A DNA stretch of 64,000 bases. Source: an uncultured Muribaculaceae bacterium. Lineage in GTDB: Bacteria; Bacteroidota; Bacteroidia; Bacteroidales; Muribaculaceae. The notes under the pieces were generated by a model. That model searched no databases and had not been told where the DNA came from. It worked only from the letters and a program-made list of their open reading frames with translations. A program made the translations under genes and the position numbers. The stretch spans positions 1-64,000 of the forward strand of contig CAJUOB010000011.1 in assembly GCA_910587915.1 (NCBI GenBank), in the 5' to 3' direction. Positions within the stretch are counted from its first letter, which is position 1; every line of letters starts with the position of its first letter. Shown here piece after piece: positions 35,440-43,623 of this stretch.

Positions 35440-37014
35440 TCAAGATGGTATTTCGCCACGCATGCGGTCGTCGACAACCGAGAGAGCTGCCTTGGCGCCC
35501 TCTCCCATGGCTATCACAATCTGCTTATAGGGCACATCGGTGACATCACCTGCCGCATATACGCCTTTCACATCCGTGCGGCCGAACATATCGGCTATAA
35601 TCTCACCACGCTGGTTAGTGGCAACTTCTCCGGCAAAGGCCGAGCTGTTGGGCGACAGGCCTATCTGCACGAAGACGCCATCAACGGAGTAATCGGTCTC
35701 CACACCGCTTTTACGGTCCTTCACCTTAAGGCCGGTCACTTTCTTGCCATCGCCGAGCACTTCGCCCACAGCCGACGAAAGGTGTACATCCACATTTCCG
35801 AAAGTGGCAAGTCGCTGACGCAGCACCTCATCGGCCTTCAATTCATCGAGGTATTCAAATACGTCCACATGCGAGCATATACCCGCAAGATCGATGGCTG
35901 CCTCTATGCCCGAATTGCCGCCACCAATCACGGCGACACGCTTTCCGGCATAGAACGGACCGTCGCAGTGAGTGCAGAATGCCACTCCACGACCGATATA
36001 CTGGTCCTCGCCGTCGACACCGAGACGACGCCACGATGCACCGGTGGCAATCACCACTGCCGGCGCCTCAAACACCTCGCCACTGTCGGCTACTATGCGT
36101 TTAGGGAAATCCGATAGCGAACTCGACGCAATAGTCCGGTTATCGAATAAGGCTATGTCGTATTTCTCCATGTGCTTGCGGAGATCCGCAGCAAGAGCAG
36201 GTCCAGTTGTCAAAGGCACGGATATCAGATTCTCTATATCCATAGTATCTTTCACCTGACCTCCGATACGGCCGGCTACAACTGCCGTGCGCAGACCCTT
36301 GCGTGCAAGGTACACCGCAGCAGCAGCGCCCGACGGACCGCCACCGGCCACAACGACATCGAACTTCTTAGGCGTCGTGTCGACCGGCGCCTTCTCTCCG
36401 ACGGTACCGAAAGCCTCCTCGAGCTTTCCGACAAGCTCACCGAGGTCGGCGTGGCCAACACTTATCAAGCGGCCGTCGGCATACACTGTCGGAACCGACT
36501 GCACACTGTAGTCTGCCACCATTTCAGGTGCCACACCACCGTCAACCATCGTATTGCTGTAGGCCGGATTAAGAAGCGCCACAATATTGAGCGCCTGCAC
36601 CACATCCGGGCAGTTCGTGCACGTAAGCGACACGAACGTCAGAATATCAGCAGGCCCTGCAAGGGCCTTTATACGGCTCTGAAGAGCCTCATCGGGCAGA
36701 TTCTTGCCCATACCGGCCGCATTTAGCACCGCAAGTATCAGCGAGGTGAACTCATGCCCGGTAGGAATGCCGCAGAAAGCGACACCGGTTGGCGCACCAT
36801 CGCGCCATAGCTGCAGCACAGGTGCTTTCTCTATAGTAGCGCCATCCACTTCCTTCACATCTATCAAAGATGTGGACGATGCGAAGTCGCGTGCGAATTC
36901 AAGCATCTGTGCGGTATCTTCGCGACCGGCGGCACCATTGACCACAAGGGTCAGTGGTGTCGCCAGATTTGCGAAGATGCCCTGCAACTGAGTTATTATA
37001 TCTTTTTCAAGCAT
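35440..37014 (-). CDS. ahpF: Alkyl hydroperoxide reductase subunit F
   Basis: NAD(P)H-dependent flavoprotein that re-reduces the peroxiredoxin AhpC. The N-terminal part has two thioredoxin-like folds with the redox motif CTNCPDV; the C-terminal part is a thioredoxin-reductase-like flavoprotein with the FAD motif VVAGGGPSGAAAAVYLARKG, the redox motif CTHCDGPF and the NADPH motif VIGGGNSGIEAAIDL. The length (about 524 residues) is normal. The start is taken at MLEKDII, three codons inside the longest frame. It follows ahpC in the same direction, with a small hairpin between. Confidence 0.96.
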   Translation of the reverse strand: MLEKDIITQLQGIFANLATPLTLVVNGAAGREDTAQMLEFARDFASSTSLIDVKEVDGATIEKAPVLQLWRDGAPTGVAFCGIPTGHEFTSLILAVLNAAGMGKNLPDEALQSRIKALAGPADILTFVSLTCTNCPDVVQALNIVALLNPAYSNTMVDGGVAPEMVADYSVQSVPTVYADGRLISVGHADLGELVGKLEEAFGTVGEKAPVDTTPKKFDVVVAGGGPSGAAAAVYLARKGLRTAVVAGRIGGQVKDTMDIENLISVPLTTGPALAADLRKHMEKYDIALFDNRTIASSSLSDFPKRIVADSGEVFEAPAVVIATGASWRRLGVDGEDQYIGRGVAFCTHCDGPFYAGKRVAVIGGGNSGIEAAIDLAGICSHVDVFEYLDELKADEVLRQRLATFGNVDVHLSSAVGEVLGDGKKVTGLKVKDRKSGVETDYSVDGVFVQIGLSPNSSAFAGEVATNQRGEIIADMFGRTDVKGVYAAGDVTDVPYKQIVIAMGEGAKAALSVVDDRMRGEIPS

Positions 37015-37035
37015 AGGCATCATAGGGATTTATAA

Positions 37036-37053
37036 GGTAGCATCACAGCTACC
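37036..37053 (-). promoter_or_regulatory. Small hairpin in the ahpC-ahpF gap
   Basis: A 6-bp stem GGTAGC/GCTACC with a 6-nt loop lies between the two genes on the transcript. It might stabilise or partly terminate the ahpC message, which is often made in excess over ahpF. Confidence 0.3.
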
Positions 37054-37097
37054 CTTTGTTTTCAATTTGATTCATGGCCGAAGTAAACCCCGGTCCA

Positions 37098-37664
37098 TCA
37101 GATCTTGCCGACAAGGTCGATGCTCGGTTTCAGGGTTGCTGCGCCTTCCTTCCACTTGGCAGGACAAACCTCGCCCGGGTGAGCCGCAACAAACTGCGCT
37201 GCTTCCACCTTGCGGAGAAGTTCATCGGCATTACGACCGATGCTGTTATCCTGGATCTCCACAAGCTTGATCAGACCTTCGGGATCGCAAACGAAAGTAC
37301 CACGGTATGCCATACCCTCGTTCTCATCCATCACGCCGAATGCACGCGACAGCAAGCCGGTGGGGTCTGCCAACATAGGATAGGTAATCTTGCGGATGCT
37401 TTCCGAAGCATCATGCCATGCTTTGTGAACGAAGTGGGAGTCGGTGCTCACAGAGTACACCTCCACGCCCATCGACTTCAGCTTGTCGTATTTCTCGGCC
37501 AGGTCCACAAGCTCGGTAGGACACACGAATGTGAAGTCTGCCGGATAGAAGAAGAACACGGCCCATTTGCCGAGTACATCTTTGTCGGTCACTGTTTCGA
37601 ATTTACCATTATGGTAAGCCTGAACTTTGAATTCAGGAATGTGGGTGTTGATAATTGTTTCCAT
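37098..37664 (-). CDS. ahpC: Peroxiredoxin AhpC
   Basis: Typical 2-Cys peroxiredoxin that reduces hydrogen peroxide and organic peroxides. The peroxidatic cysteine is in FTFVCPTEL (about residue 48) and the resolving cysteine in GEVCPAKW near the C-terminus. The length of 188 residues and the sequence TFVCDPEGLIK are as in the AhpC/Prx1 group. Followed by ahpF, its reductase. A dyad that may be an operator lies about 43 nt upstream. Confidence 0.97.
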   Translation of the reverse strand: METIINTHIPEFKVQAYHNGKFETVTDKDVLGKWAVFFFYPADFTFVCPTELVDLAEKYDKLKSMGVEVYSVSTDSHFVHKAWHDASESIRKITYPMLADPTGLLSRAFGVMDENEGMAYRGTFVCDPEGLIKLVEIQDNSIGRNADELLRKVEAAQFVAAHPGEVCPAKWKEGAATLKPSIDLVGKI

Positions 37665-37706
37665 CAAATTTTATTTTTCCTTTCTTTTCTAAATTTGTAT
37701 TTTGCA

Positions 37707-37726
37707 GGAGAGACCTTTGCCTCTCC
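37707..37726. promoter_or_regulatory. Inverted repeat upstream of ahpC, possible operator
   Basis: GGAGAG, 8 bases, CTCTCC, flanked by GCA and TGC in imperfect symmetry. It lies about 43 bases before ahpC and 138 before the divergent flavoprotein gene. A peroxide regulator such as OxyR could bind there, but I cannot match a known consensus. Confidence 0.35.
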
Positions 37727-37863
37727 AATCTGCTATAATAACAAGCGAGGGCACCACTGTGTTTTTTAATTACTCAAAAAAACAGTCGCTCATCTCCGTG
37801 CAGTTGAACCATCGACAAACCTCAATTGTATTCATCCATATACTTACGCAACATAACCTGTAA

Positions 37864-38490
37864 ATGAAAGTACTCATTGTCAACGGAAGCCCACATCTGC
37901 ACGGCTGCACCGACCGCGCCCTGCTGGAAGTGGAGCGTACACTATCTTCTCTCGGCATAGATACAGAACGAATTGAAATCGGCAACAAAGATATCCGTGG
38001 ATGCATTGGCTGCAACTACTGCCGTCAGCACGGCGCATGTGTATTCAAGGACTTAGTGAATGAAACAGCTCCTAAATTTGCCGAGGCCGACGGCATTGTC
38101 GTCGGCACACCCGTGTACTATGCCGGAGCAAACGGTCAGCTTCTCGCATTTCTCGACCGCCTCTTCTACAGCACATCCGGCCGCTTCGAGAAAGCCATGA
38201 AAGTAGGCGCCGCTGTCGTTTCTTCCCGACGGGCCGGCTCCACATCCGCCTTCGATGAAATCAATAAATACTTCACTATTTCCGCCATGCCCGTAGTATC
38301 CAGCACCTACTGGAACGAAGTGCACGGATTCACAGCCGAAGACGTCGAAGCCGATGCCGAAGGCCTTCAGACCATGCGTAATCTCGCCCGCAACATGGCA
38401 TTCCTCATTCAGGCTATAACCGATGCCCGCGCCAAAACCGGTATCCCGGCCCAGGAACGCGCCGCCTTCACCAGCTTCCACACAGAATAA
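37864..38490 (+). CDS. Flavodoxin-fold NAD(P)H reductase, iron-sulfur flavoprotein type
   Basis: A 208-residue flavodoxin-like protein. The FMN phosphate loop is VNGSPHLHGCTDRAL near residues 5-19; a cysteine cluster GCIGCNYCRQHGAC (about 48-61) is like that of iron-sulfur flavoproteins that bind a 4Fe-4S cluster; GTPVYYAGANGQLLAFLDR is the second FMN loop. It probably transfers electrons in redox stress. It faces away from ahpC across a 200-base gap, which suggests joint control. Confidence 0.88.
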   Translation: MKVLIVNGSPHLHGCTDRALLEVERTLSSLGIDTERIEIGNKDIRGCIGCNYCRQHGACVFKDLVNETAPKFAEADGIVVGTPVYYAGANGQLLAFLDRLFYSTSGRFEKAMKVGAAVVSSRRAGSTSAFDEINKYFTISAMPVVSSTYWNEVHGFTAEDVEADAEGLQTMRNLARNMAFLIQAITDARAKTGIPAQERAAFTSFHTE

Positions 38491-38540
38491 AGACATCCTG
38501 AAATTTTATCAATGCCTCAAACATCAAATTGCACCCGGGG

Positions 38541-38971
38541 CTTGCCCACATAGCCCAACGGCCGCGTATGCGGTCACAAGATTAGTAGGCCATTGCAAGG
38601 GCCGCATCGCGGTCCGCAGCTATGGTCAACCCAATTCCCCTCAGACGGCCGGCGCCACATAGTGGTGCAACATATATAACATGGTATGCAGTCGCCTACA
38701 TACCCCACGGCCGCGTACGCGGTCATAAGATTAGTAGGCCATTGCAAGGGCCGCATGGCGGTCCGCAGCTATGGTCACCCCCCATCCCCTCAAGCACTTG
38801 GCGCCACATATATAACATCGTATGCAGTCAAAGCCTGCCTACATACCCCAACGGCCGCGTATGCGGTCATAAGATTAGTAGGCCATTGCAAGGGCCGCAT
38901 GGCGGTCCGCAGCTATGGTTAACCCAATTCCCCTCAGACGCCCGGCGCCACGTAGTGGTGCAACATTAAGC
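38541..38971. repeat. Three tandem non-coding repeats of about 145 bp with hairpins
   Basis: Three copies of one unit occur head to tail. The landmark GGCCGCGTA starts at 38560, 38709 and 38853, so the periods are 149 and 144. The best kept core, from GGCCGCGTA to CAGCTATGGT, is nearly identical in all three; spacers differ. Each unit can form hairpins GGCCGC/GCGGTC and GGGCCGC/GCGGTCC, and two also a GCGCCAC/GTGGTGC hairpin. Frames through the repeats exist but look like by-products of repetition. This explains the gap between the flavoprotein gene and tRNA-Leu. Confidence 0.9.
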
Positions 38972-39007
38972 AAAAAAAGCCCCTGCAATTCATACAAATT
39001 ACAGGGA
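38972..39007 (-). terminator. Rho-independent terminator of tRNA-Leu
   Basis: On the reverse strand a 10-bp stem with one mismatch (39006-38997 with 38990-38981) is followed after two bases by TTTTTTT. It lies just after the tRNA. Confidence 0.85.
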
Positions 39008-39014
39008 CCTATCG

Positions 39015-39096
39015 TGCGCATGAAGGGACTCGAACCCCCACGTCCTAAGACATTAGATCCTAAGTCTAACGCGGCTACCAATTACGCCACATGCGC
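39015..39096 (-). tRNA. tRNA-Leu (anticodon TAG)
   Basis: An 82-nt tRNA with a 7-bp acceptor stem (GCGCATG/CATGCGC), anticodon stem TTAGA/TCTAA around CTTAGGA (anticodon TAG), a long variable arm as expected for leucine, and a T arm with GGTTCGAGTCC. No CCA is encoded. Confidence 0.96.
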
Positions 39097-39109
39097 GGTT
39101 TTTCGTGCT

Positions 39110-39142
39110 GCAAAAGTAGACATTTTTTTTGTATTCACCAAA
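39110..39142 (-). promoter_or_regulatory. Promoter of tRNA-Leu
   Basis: On the reverse strand TTTG (39142-39139), exactly 20 bases, then TACTTTTGC (39118-39110), an excellent fit to the Bacteroidota consensus, 13 nt before the tRNA. Confidence 0.8.
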
Positions 39143-39299
39143 TTTTTCCATAATTTTACACCCTCATTCAAGTATTGTAAACGTATCGCGGACAAAAACC
39201 AAGGTTCCCACATAGAAGGTACAGGGTCCAATTCCACAGCCCACGACGCACAAACATTGAAGCTACATCGGTTGTTTTAAAGGTAAACTTATTGTTCTT

Positions 39300-40628
39300 A
39301 TGAAGAAAGTATTGAGTTCTGACAAAGCGCGGGCACTCGCTTATCATAGATACCCGCGTCCTGGTAAAATAGAGATTGTTCCTACAAAACCATTCTCCAC
39401 TCCCGAAGATCTGTCGCTGGCATATTCGCCGGGCGTAGCATTCCCATGTCTCGAAATCGCCAACAACGCCGACAATGCATATAAATACACTGACCGCGGA
39501 AACACCGTAGCCGTAATCTCCAACGGCACTGCCGTCCTCGGCCTCGGCAACATCGGAGCACTTGCCTCAAAACCCGTTATGGAAGGTAAAGCTCTCCTTT
39601 TCAGAATCTTTGCAGGCCTGAATGCATGCGATATCGAAGTCGACGAAACCGACCCCGCTAAATTTGTCGACATCGTACGAGCCATCAGTTCAAGTTTCGG
39701 AGGCATAAATCTCGAAGACATAAAAGCCCCCGAATGCTTCGAAATCGAAGAATCTCTCAAAGAGAAATGCGATATTCCACTGATGCACGACGACCAGCAC
39801 GGCACAGCCGTTATCGCCGGAGCAGCACTTGTCAACGCACTCATCGTCCAGCGAAAGGATATAGCCGACATCCGCTTGGTAGTGAACGGTGCAGGAGCGG
39901 CAGCCACCGCATGCACCCGTCTGATGATATCGCTCGGTGTGAAGCCGGCCAACATTGTGATGTGCGACAGCAAAGGCATAATCTATAAAGGACGCACCGG
40001 AGTCAACGCCTCAAAAGAAGAATTTGCCATCCAACCCGACGGTCGCACTACCCTCGCCGACGCCGTGAAAGGTGCCGACGTATTCCTTGGTCTATCCGTA
40101 GCCGATGTGCTAACTCCCGAAATGCTTCTTTCCATGGCCGACCGACCAATCGTGTTCGCCCTCGCAAACCCGAAACCCGAGATTGCCCGCGACGTAGCCA
40201 TGGCGACACGCTCCGACCTCATCTATGCCACAGGCCGAAGCGACTACCCCAACCAGATCAATAATGTTCTTGGATTCCCCTATATCTTCCGTGGAGCGCT
40301 CGATTGCCGGGCATCGACCATCAACGAAGCCATGAAGCTCGCCGCAGCCCATGCCATCGCGGCCCTCGCACGCGAACCGGTGCCCGCAGCCGTCCGCGAG
40401 CTCTACGGCGAGAAAAACATGAAATTCGGTCCCGACTACATCCTGCCCAAACCGTTCGACCGCCGATTGCTCACCACCGTTCCACCGGCCGTGGCACAAG
40501 CCGCTGCCGAAAGCGGAGTCGCCCGCAACCCGATTGCCGACCTCGAACGATACGGCAAAACCCTCAAACGATACGTCACCGATAGCGACGCACACATGAA
40601 AGAATACCTATCAGCGCAGGCAAGCTGA
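39300..40628 (+). CDS. Malic enzyme, MaeB-type without the phosphotransacetylase domain
   Basis: Oxidative decarboxylation of malate to pyruvate and CO2 with NAD(P)+. The N-terminal malic domain has AYSPGVAFPC and SNGTAVLGLGNIGALASKPVMEGKA-like sequence with the metal-binding residues in EDIKAPECFEIE and PLMHDDQHGTA; the Rossmann part has VVNGAGAAATACTRL near residue 195. MaeB proteins usually have a further phosphate acetyltransferase-like domain of over 300 residues; it is absent, and the protein ends at 442. Downstream there is a terminator. NADP versus NAD preference cannot be settled by reading. Confidence 0.92.
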   Translation: MKKVLSSDKARALAYHRYPRPGKIEIVPTKPFSTPEDLSLAYSPGVAFPCLEIANNADNAYKYTDRGNTVAVISNGTAVLGLGNIGALASKPVMEGKALLFRIFAGLNACDIEVDETDPAKFVDIVRAISSSFGGINLEDIKAPECFEIEESLKEKCDIPLMHDDQHGTAVIAGAALVNALIVQRKDIADIRLVVNGAGAAATACTRLMISLGVKPANIVMCDSKGIIYKGRTGVNASKEEFAIQPDGRTTLADAVKGADVFLGLSVADVLTPEMLLSMADRPIVFALANPKPEIARDVAMATRSDLIYATGRSDYPNQINNVLGFPYIFRGALDCRASTINEAMKLAAAHAIAALAREPVPAAVRELYGEKNMKFGPDYILPKPFDRRLLTTVPPAVAQAAAESGVARNPIADLERYGKTLKRYVTDSDAHMKEYLSAQAS

Positions 40629-40645
40629 TCCAACCCACACTCAAA

Positions 40646-40696
40646 CAGCCCGGATGCACCGAAGTCCACCTTCTCTGCACCCGGGCTGTCGCATTT
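40646..40696 (+). terminator. Terminator of the malic enzyme gene
   Basis: A 13-bp stem with one mismatch (40646-40658 with 40676-40688) is followed by a T-rich stretch. It lies 17 nt after the stop. Confidence 0.75.
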
Positions 40697-40698
40697 TC

Positions 40699-40730
40699 TT
40701 TGTTTATCTGTGGATTTTTAGTAATTTTGC
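40699..40730 (+). promoter_or_regulatory. Promoter of gltX-waaA
   Basis: TTTG at 40699-40702, 19 bases, then TAATTTTGC at 40722-40730, 42 nt ahead of the gltX start. Confidence 0.7.
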
Positions 40731-40772
40731 GGGAGTTTATCAATATAATACGAACCACGACTTTATATAGCT

Positions 40773-42314
40773 ATGTCGACAGAAAATCGGGAAGTGCGTG
40801 TGCGCTTCGCTCCGTCGCCTACCGGCCCCCTTCATATCGGCGGTGTACGCACTGCTCTCTTCAACTATCTTTTCGCCCGTCAGAACGGCGGTAAAATGAT
40901 TCTCCGAATCGAGGATACCGACTCGCAGCGCTTTGTGCCCGGAGCCGAAGAATATATCAACGAGGCCCTGGCTTGGCTCGGAATAGGCATCGATGAAGGC
41001 GTCCGCGAAGGTGGTCCCTACGGACCCTACAAGCAGAGCGAACGCCGCGACATATACCGCGAGCATGTGAAAATGCTCCTCGACAATGGCAAAGCCTATA
41101 TAGCGTTCGACACCCCTGCCGAGCTCGAGGCCAAACGCGCCGAAATCCCCAATTTCCAATACGACGCATCCACACGCGGCTCACTCCGCAACTCCCTCGC
41201 CATGCCCGCCGAAGAGGTAAAAGCACTCATCGACTCAGGCGCACAGTATGTGGTACGCTTCAAAATCGAGCCCGGTCGCGATGTCGAAGTACACGATCTT
41301 CTCCGCGGCACCGTCACTATAAAAAGCGATATTCTCGACGACAAAGTGCTCTATAAGAGTGCCGACGATCTTCCCACATATCACCTTGCCAACATTGTCG
41401 ATGACCACCTCATGAAAGTGTCGCACGTCATCCGTGGCGAGGAATGGCTTCCATCAGCACCCCTTCATGTACTCCTCTACGAAGCCTTCGGATGGGCCGA
41501 TACAGCTCCCGAATTCGTTCACCTGCCTCTGCTTCTGAAGCCCGACGGAAAAGGAAAACTCAGCAAACGCGACGGCGACCGCCTCGGCTTCCCCGTATTC
41601 CCTCTCGAATGGCACGACCCCAAGAGCGGCGAAACATCACGTGGATACCGCGAAAGCGGCTATCTGCCCGAAGCTGTGGTCAACTTCCTCGCGCTCCTTG
41701 GATGGAATCCCGGCGACGACACCGAAGTGATGACCGTCGACGAACTTATCTCCAAATTCTCCTTCGCTCACTGTTCACGCTCCGGAGCCAAGTTCGCTTT
41801 CGACAAGGCCAAATGGTTCAACCACACCTACCTTCAGGCAATGGACGACGCTACTCTTGCCCAACTGTTCAAGCCCGTGCTCGAAGCTCATGGCGTTAAT
41901 CCCGCCGACTTCTCCGACGAGTATATCGCAGCCGTGGTCGGTCTGGTAAAAAGCCGCATCAATTTCGTGGGCGACCTCTGGGACCACGCCCGATTCTTCT
42001 TCGCTGCACCGACAGAATACGACCCCAAAGCCGTGAAAAAACGCTGGAGCGCCGAAATGCCCGCGATAATGCTTCAACTGGTCGAGCTCCTCGAGAAAAC
42101 GCCCGACTTCGGCAGCAAATCGCTCGAGCCCGAGGTGATGGCATGGATAGAAAGCAACGGCTACCACATGGGCAACGTCATGAACGCTTTCCGTCTTGCC
42201 GTCGTTGGCGAATGCAAGGGCCCCCACATGTTCGACATCACCGACCTCATTGGCCGCGAAGAAACCATAGAGCGCATCCGCAAGGGCGTAGAACGAATCT
42301 CCCCGGCTGAATGA
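40773..42314 (+). CDS. gltX: Glutamyl-tRNA synthetase
   Basis: Class I aminoacyl-tRNA synthetase that charges tRNA-Glu. The ATP-binding HIGH motif is present as PSPTGPLHIGG (residues about 14-24) and the KMSKS loop as KGKLSKRDGD near residue 261. The catalytic core is followed by the helical anticodon-binding part. The length of 513 residues is normal for a discriminating-type GluRS, but tRNA-Gln use cannot be judged from sequence alone. The stop overlaps the waaA start as ATGA. Confidence 0.97.
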   Translation: MSTENREVRVRFAPSPTGPLHIGGVRTALFNYLFARQNGGKMILRIEDTDSQRFVPGAEEYINEALAWLGIGIDEGVREGGPYGPYKQSERRDIYREHVKMLLDNGKAYIAFDTPAELEAKRAEIPNFQYDASTRGSLRNSLAMPAEEVKALIDSGAQYVVRFKIEPGRDVEVHDLLRGTVTIKSDILDDKVLYKSADDLPTYHLANIVDDHLMKVSHVIRGEEWLPSAPLHVLLYEAFGWADTAPEFVHLPLLLKPDGKGKLSKRDGDRLGFPVFPLEWHDPKSGETSRGYRESGYLPEAVVNFLALLGWNPGDDTEVMTVDELISKFSFAHCSRSGAKFAFDKAKWFNHTYLQAMDDATLAQLFKPVLEAHGVNPADFSDEYIAAVVGLVKSRINFVGDLWDHARFFFAAPTEYDPKAVKKRWSAEMPAIMLQLVELLEKTPDFGSKSLEPEVMAWIESNGYHMGNVMNAFRLAVVGECKGPHMFDITDLIGREETIERIRKGVERISPAE

Positions 42315-43588
42315 ATCCGCTCTACACCGCAGGAATAGCCCTGTATGGCGGAGCAGCCCGGATGGCATCCATCGGCTCACCCAAAGTGCGGCATATGCTC
42401 CATGGGCAGTCCGAAACACTCCGCCGAATCATCGCATTCCGGCAGAGGATAGCACCCGACGGCTTCGACGTATGGTTTCACGCCGCATCCCTCGGCGAAT
42501 TCGAGCAGGCACGTCCCATTATCGACACCCTGCTCGAGCGCAATCCTGCGCTGAGCATCCTGCTCAGTTTCTTCTCCCCGTCGGGCTACGAAGTACGCTG
42601 CGACTACCACCCTCGTGTGGCCGTGGTATACCTGCCGTTCGACATGCCGTCGCGTGTCGACGCATTTCTCAATGCCGCCAAGCCGCACATGGCCATATTC
42701 GTAAAATACGAATTCTGGGGCAATTACCTCGAGAAACTCAAACGCCGAGGCATACCCACATACATAATATCCGCAATATTCCGTCCCACCCAGCGCTTCT
42801 TTAAGCCCTGGGGCGGAACATTCCGGCGCATGCTCACAAACTTCGAGCATCTTTATGTGCAGGACGAACGCTCTCGCCGACTGCTCGCATCAATTGGCAT
42901 CAACAATGTCACAGTCGCCGGCGACACACGCTTCGACCGCGTCACCGCCATCCGCAAATCCTGCCGCCCCATCCCCGAGATCGAAGCGTTCCTCGGTGAA
43001 AAAGAAGACCGACCATTCACCATAGTCTTCGGCAGCAGCTGGGAGCGCGATGAGGATGTCTACATTCCTTGGCTCAAGGACAATCCCGACGCCAAAGCAA
43101 TCATCGCACCACACGAATTCGATAAAAACAGGCTCGCATCCATGCGTCGCCGACTCGGTAGCGAACAGACAATCCTCTTCTCCGATTTCAAACAGATCTA
43201 CGAGCGCTCACCCCGCGAGGCAGCCGAAGTGGCCCATAAACTGAAATATGTGATTATCGACTGCTTCGGTCTTCTTAGCAGTCTGTATTCATATGCCGAT
43301 ACTGCCTACGTCGGTGGCGGCTTCGGTGCAGGAATCCACAATATCAACGAGGCGGCCACCTACGGCATACCGGTGCTGTTCGGACCTCGCCATGCCAAAT
43401 TCAAGGAAGCCGCCGACCTCATAGACTGCGGAGGCGCGTTCTGCATCCACTCTTCCGAAGAATTCCGCACCGCTATCGATCCTCTCCTCGATGAAAACAC
43501 AAGAAAAAAAGCAGGAAAAGCCGCCGGCGACTACATAGCTGCAAATATCGGCGCCAGCGACCGCATCATGGCCGACATCTTTCCTTAG
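42311..43588 (+). CDS. waaA: 3-deoxy-D-manno-octulosonic acid transferase
   Basis: Inner-membrane-associated glycosyltransferase that adds Kdo to lipid A precursors. An N-terminal hydrophobic segment is followed by the Kdo transferase pattern (WFHAASLGEFEQARPII, FVKYEFWGNYL with the key glutamates) and a GT-B C-terminal part with FGSSWERDEDVYIPW, IIAPHEFD, YVGGGFGAGIHNINEAATYG and FGPRHAKFKEA. Length 425 residues is normal. Translationally coupled with gltX. Works in the same pathway as kdsC elsewhere in the window. Confidence 0.94.
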   Translation: MNPLYTAGIALYGGAARMASIGSPKVRHMLHGQSETLRRIIAFRQRIAPDGFDVWFHAASLGEFEQARPIIDTLLERNPALSILLSFFSPSGYEVRCDYHPRVAVVYLPFDMPSRVDAFLNAAKPHMAIFVKYEFWGNYLEKLKRRGIPTYIISAIFRPTQRFFKPWGGTFRRMLTNFEHLYVQDERSRRLLASIGINNVTVAGDTRFDRVTAIRKSCRPIPEIEAFLGEKEDRPFTIVFGSSWERDEDVYIPWLKDNPDAKAIIAPHEFDKNRLASMRRRLGSEQTILFSDFKQIYERSPREAAEVAHKLKYVIIDCFGLLSSLYSYADTAYVGGGFGAGIHNINEAATYGIPVLFGPRHAKFKEAADLIDCGGAFCIHSSEEFRTAIDPLLDENTRKKAGKAAGDYIAANIGASDRIMADIFP

Positions 43589-43623
43589 TAAATCCTCAAA
43601 CTCCTTGATTAAAATATAGAGAA

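Noticed and set aside
38622..38969. Protein-coding gene in the tandem repeats
   Set aside because: The open frames read through copies of the same non-coding unit and their products only repeat that unit; no start signals or motifs.
38541..38971. CRISPR array
   Set aside because: The units are about 145 bp with nearly identical long cores, not 24-47-bp repeats with unique spacers, and no cas genes are near.
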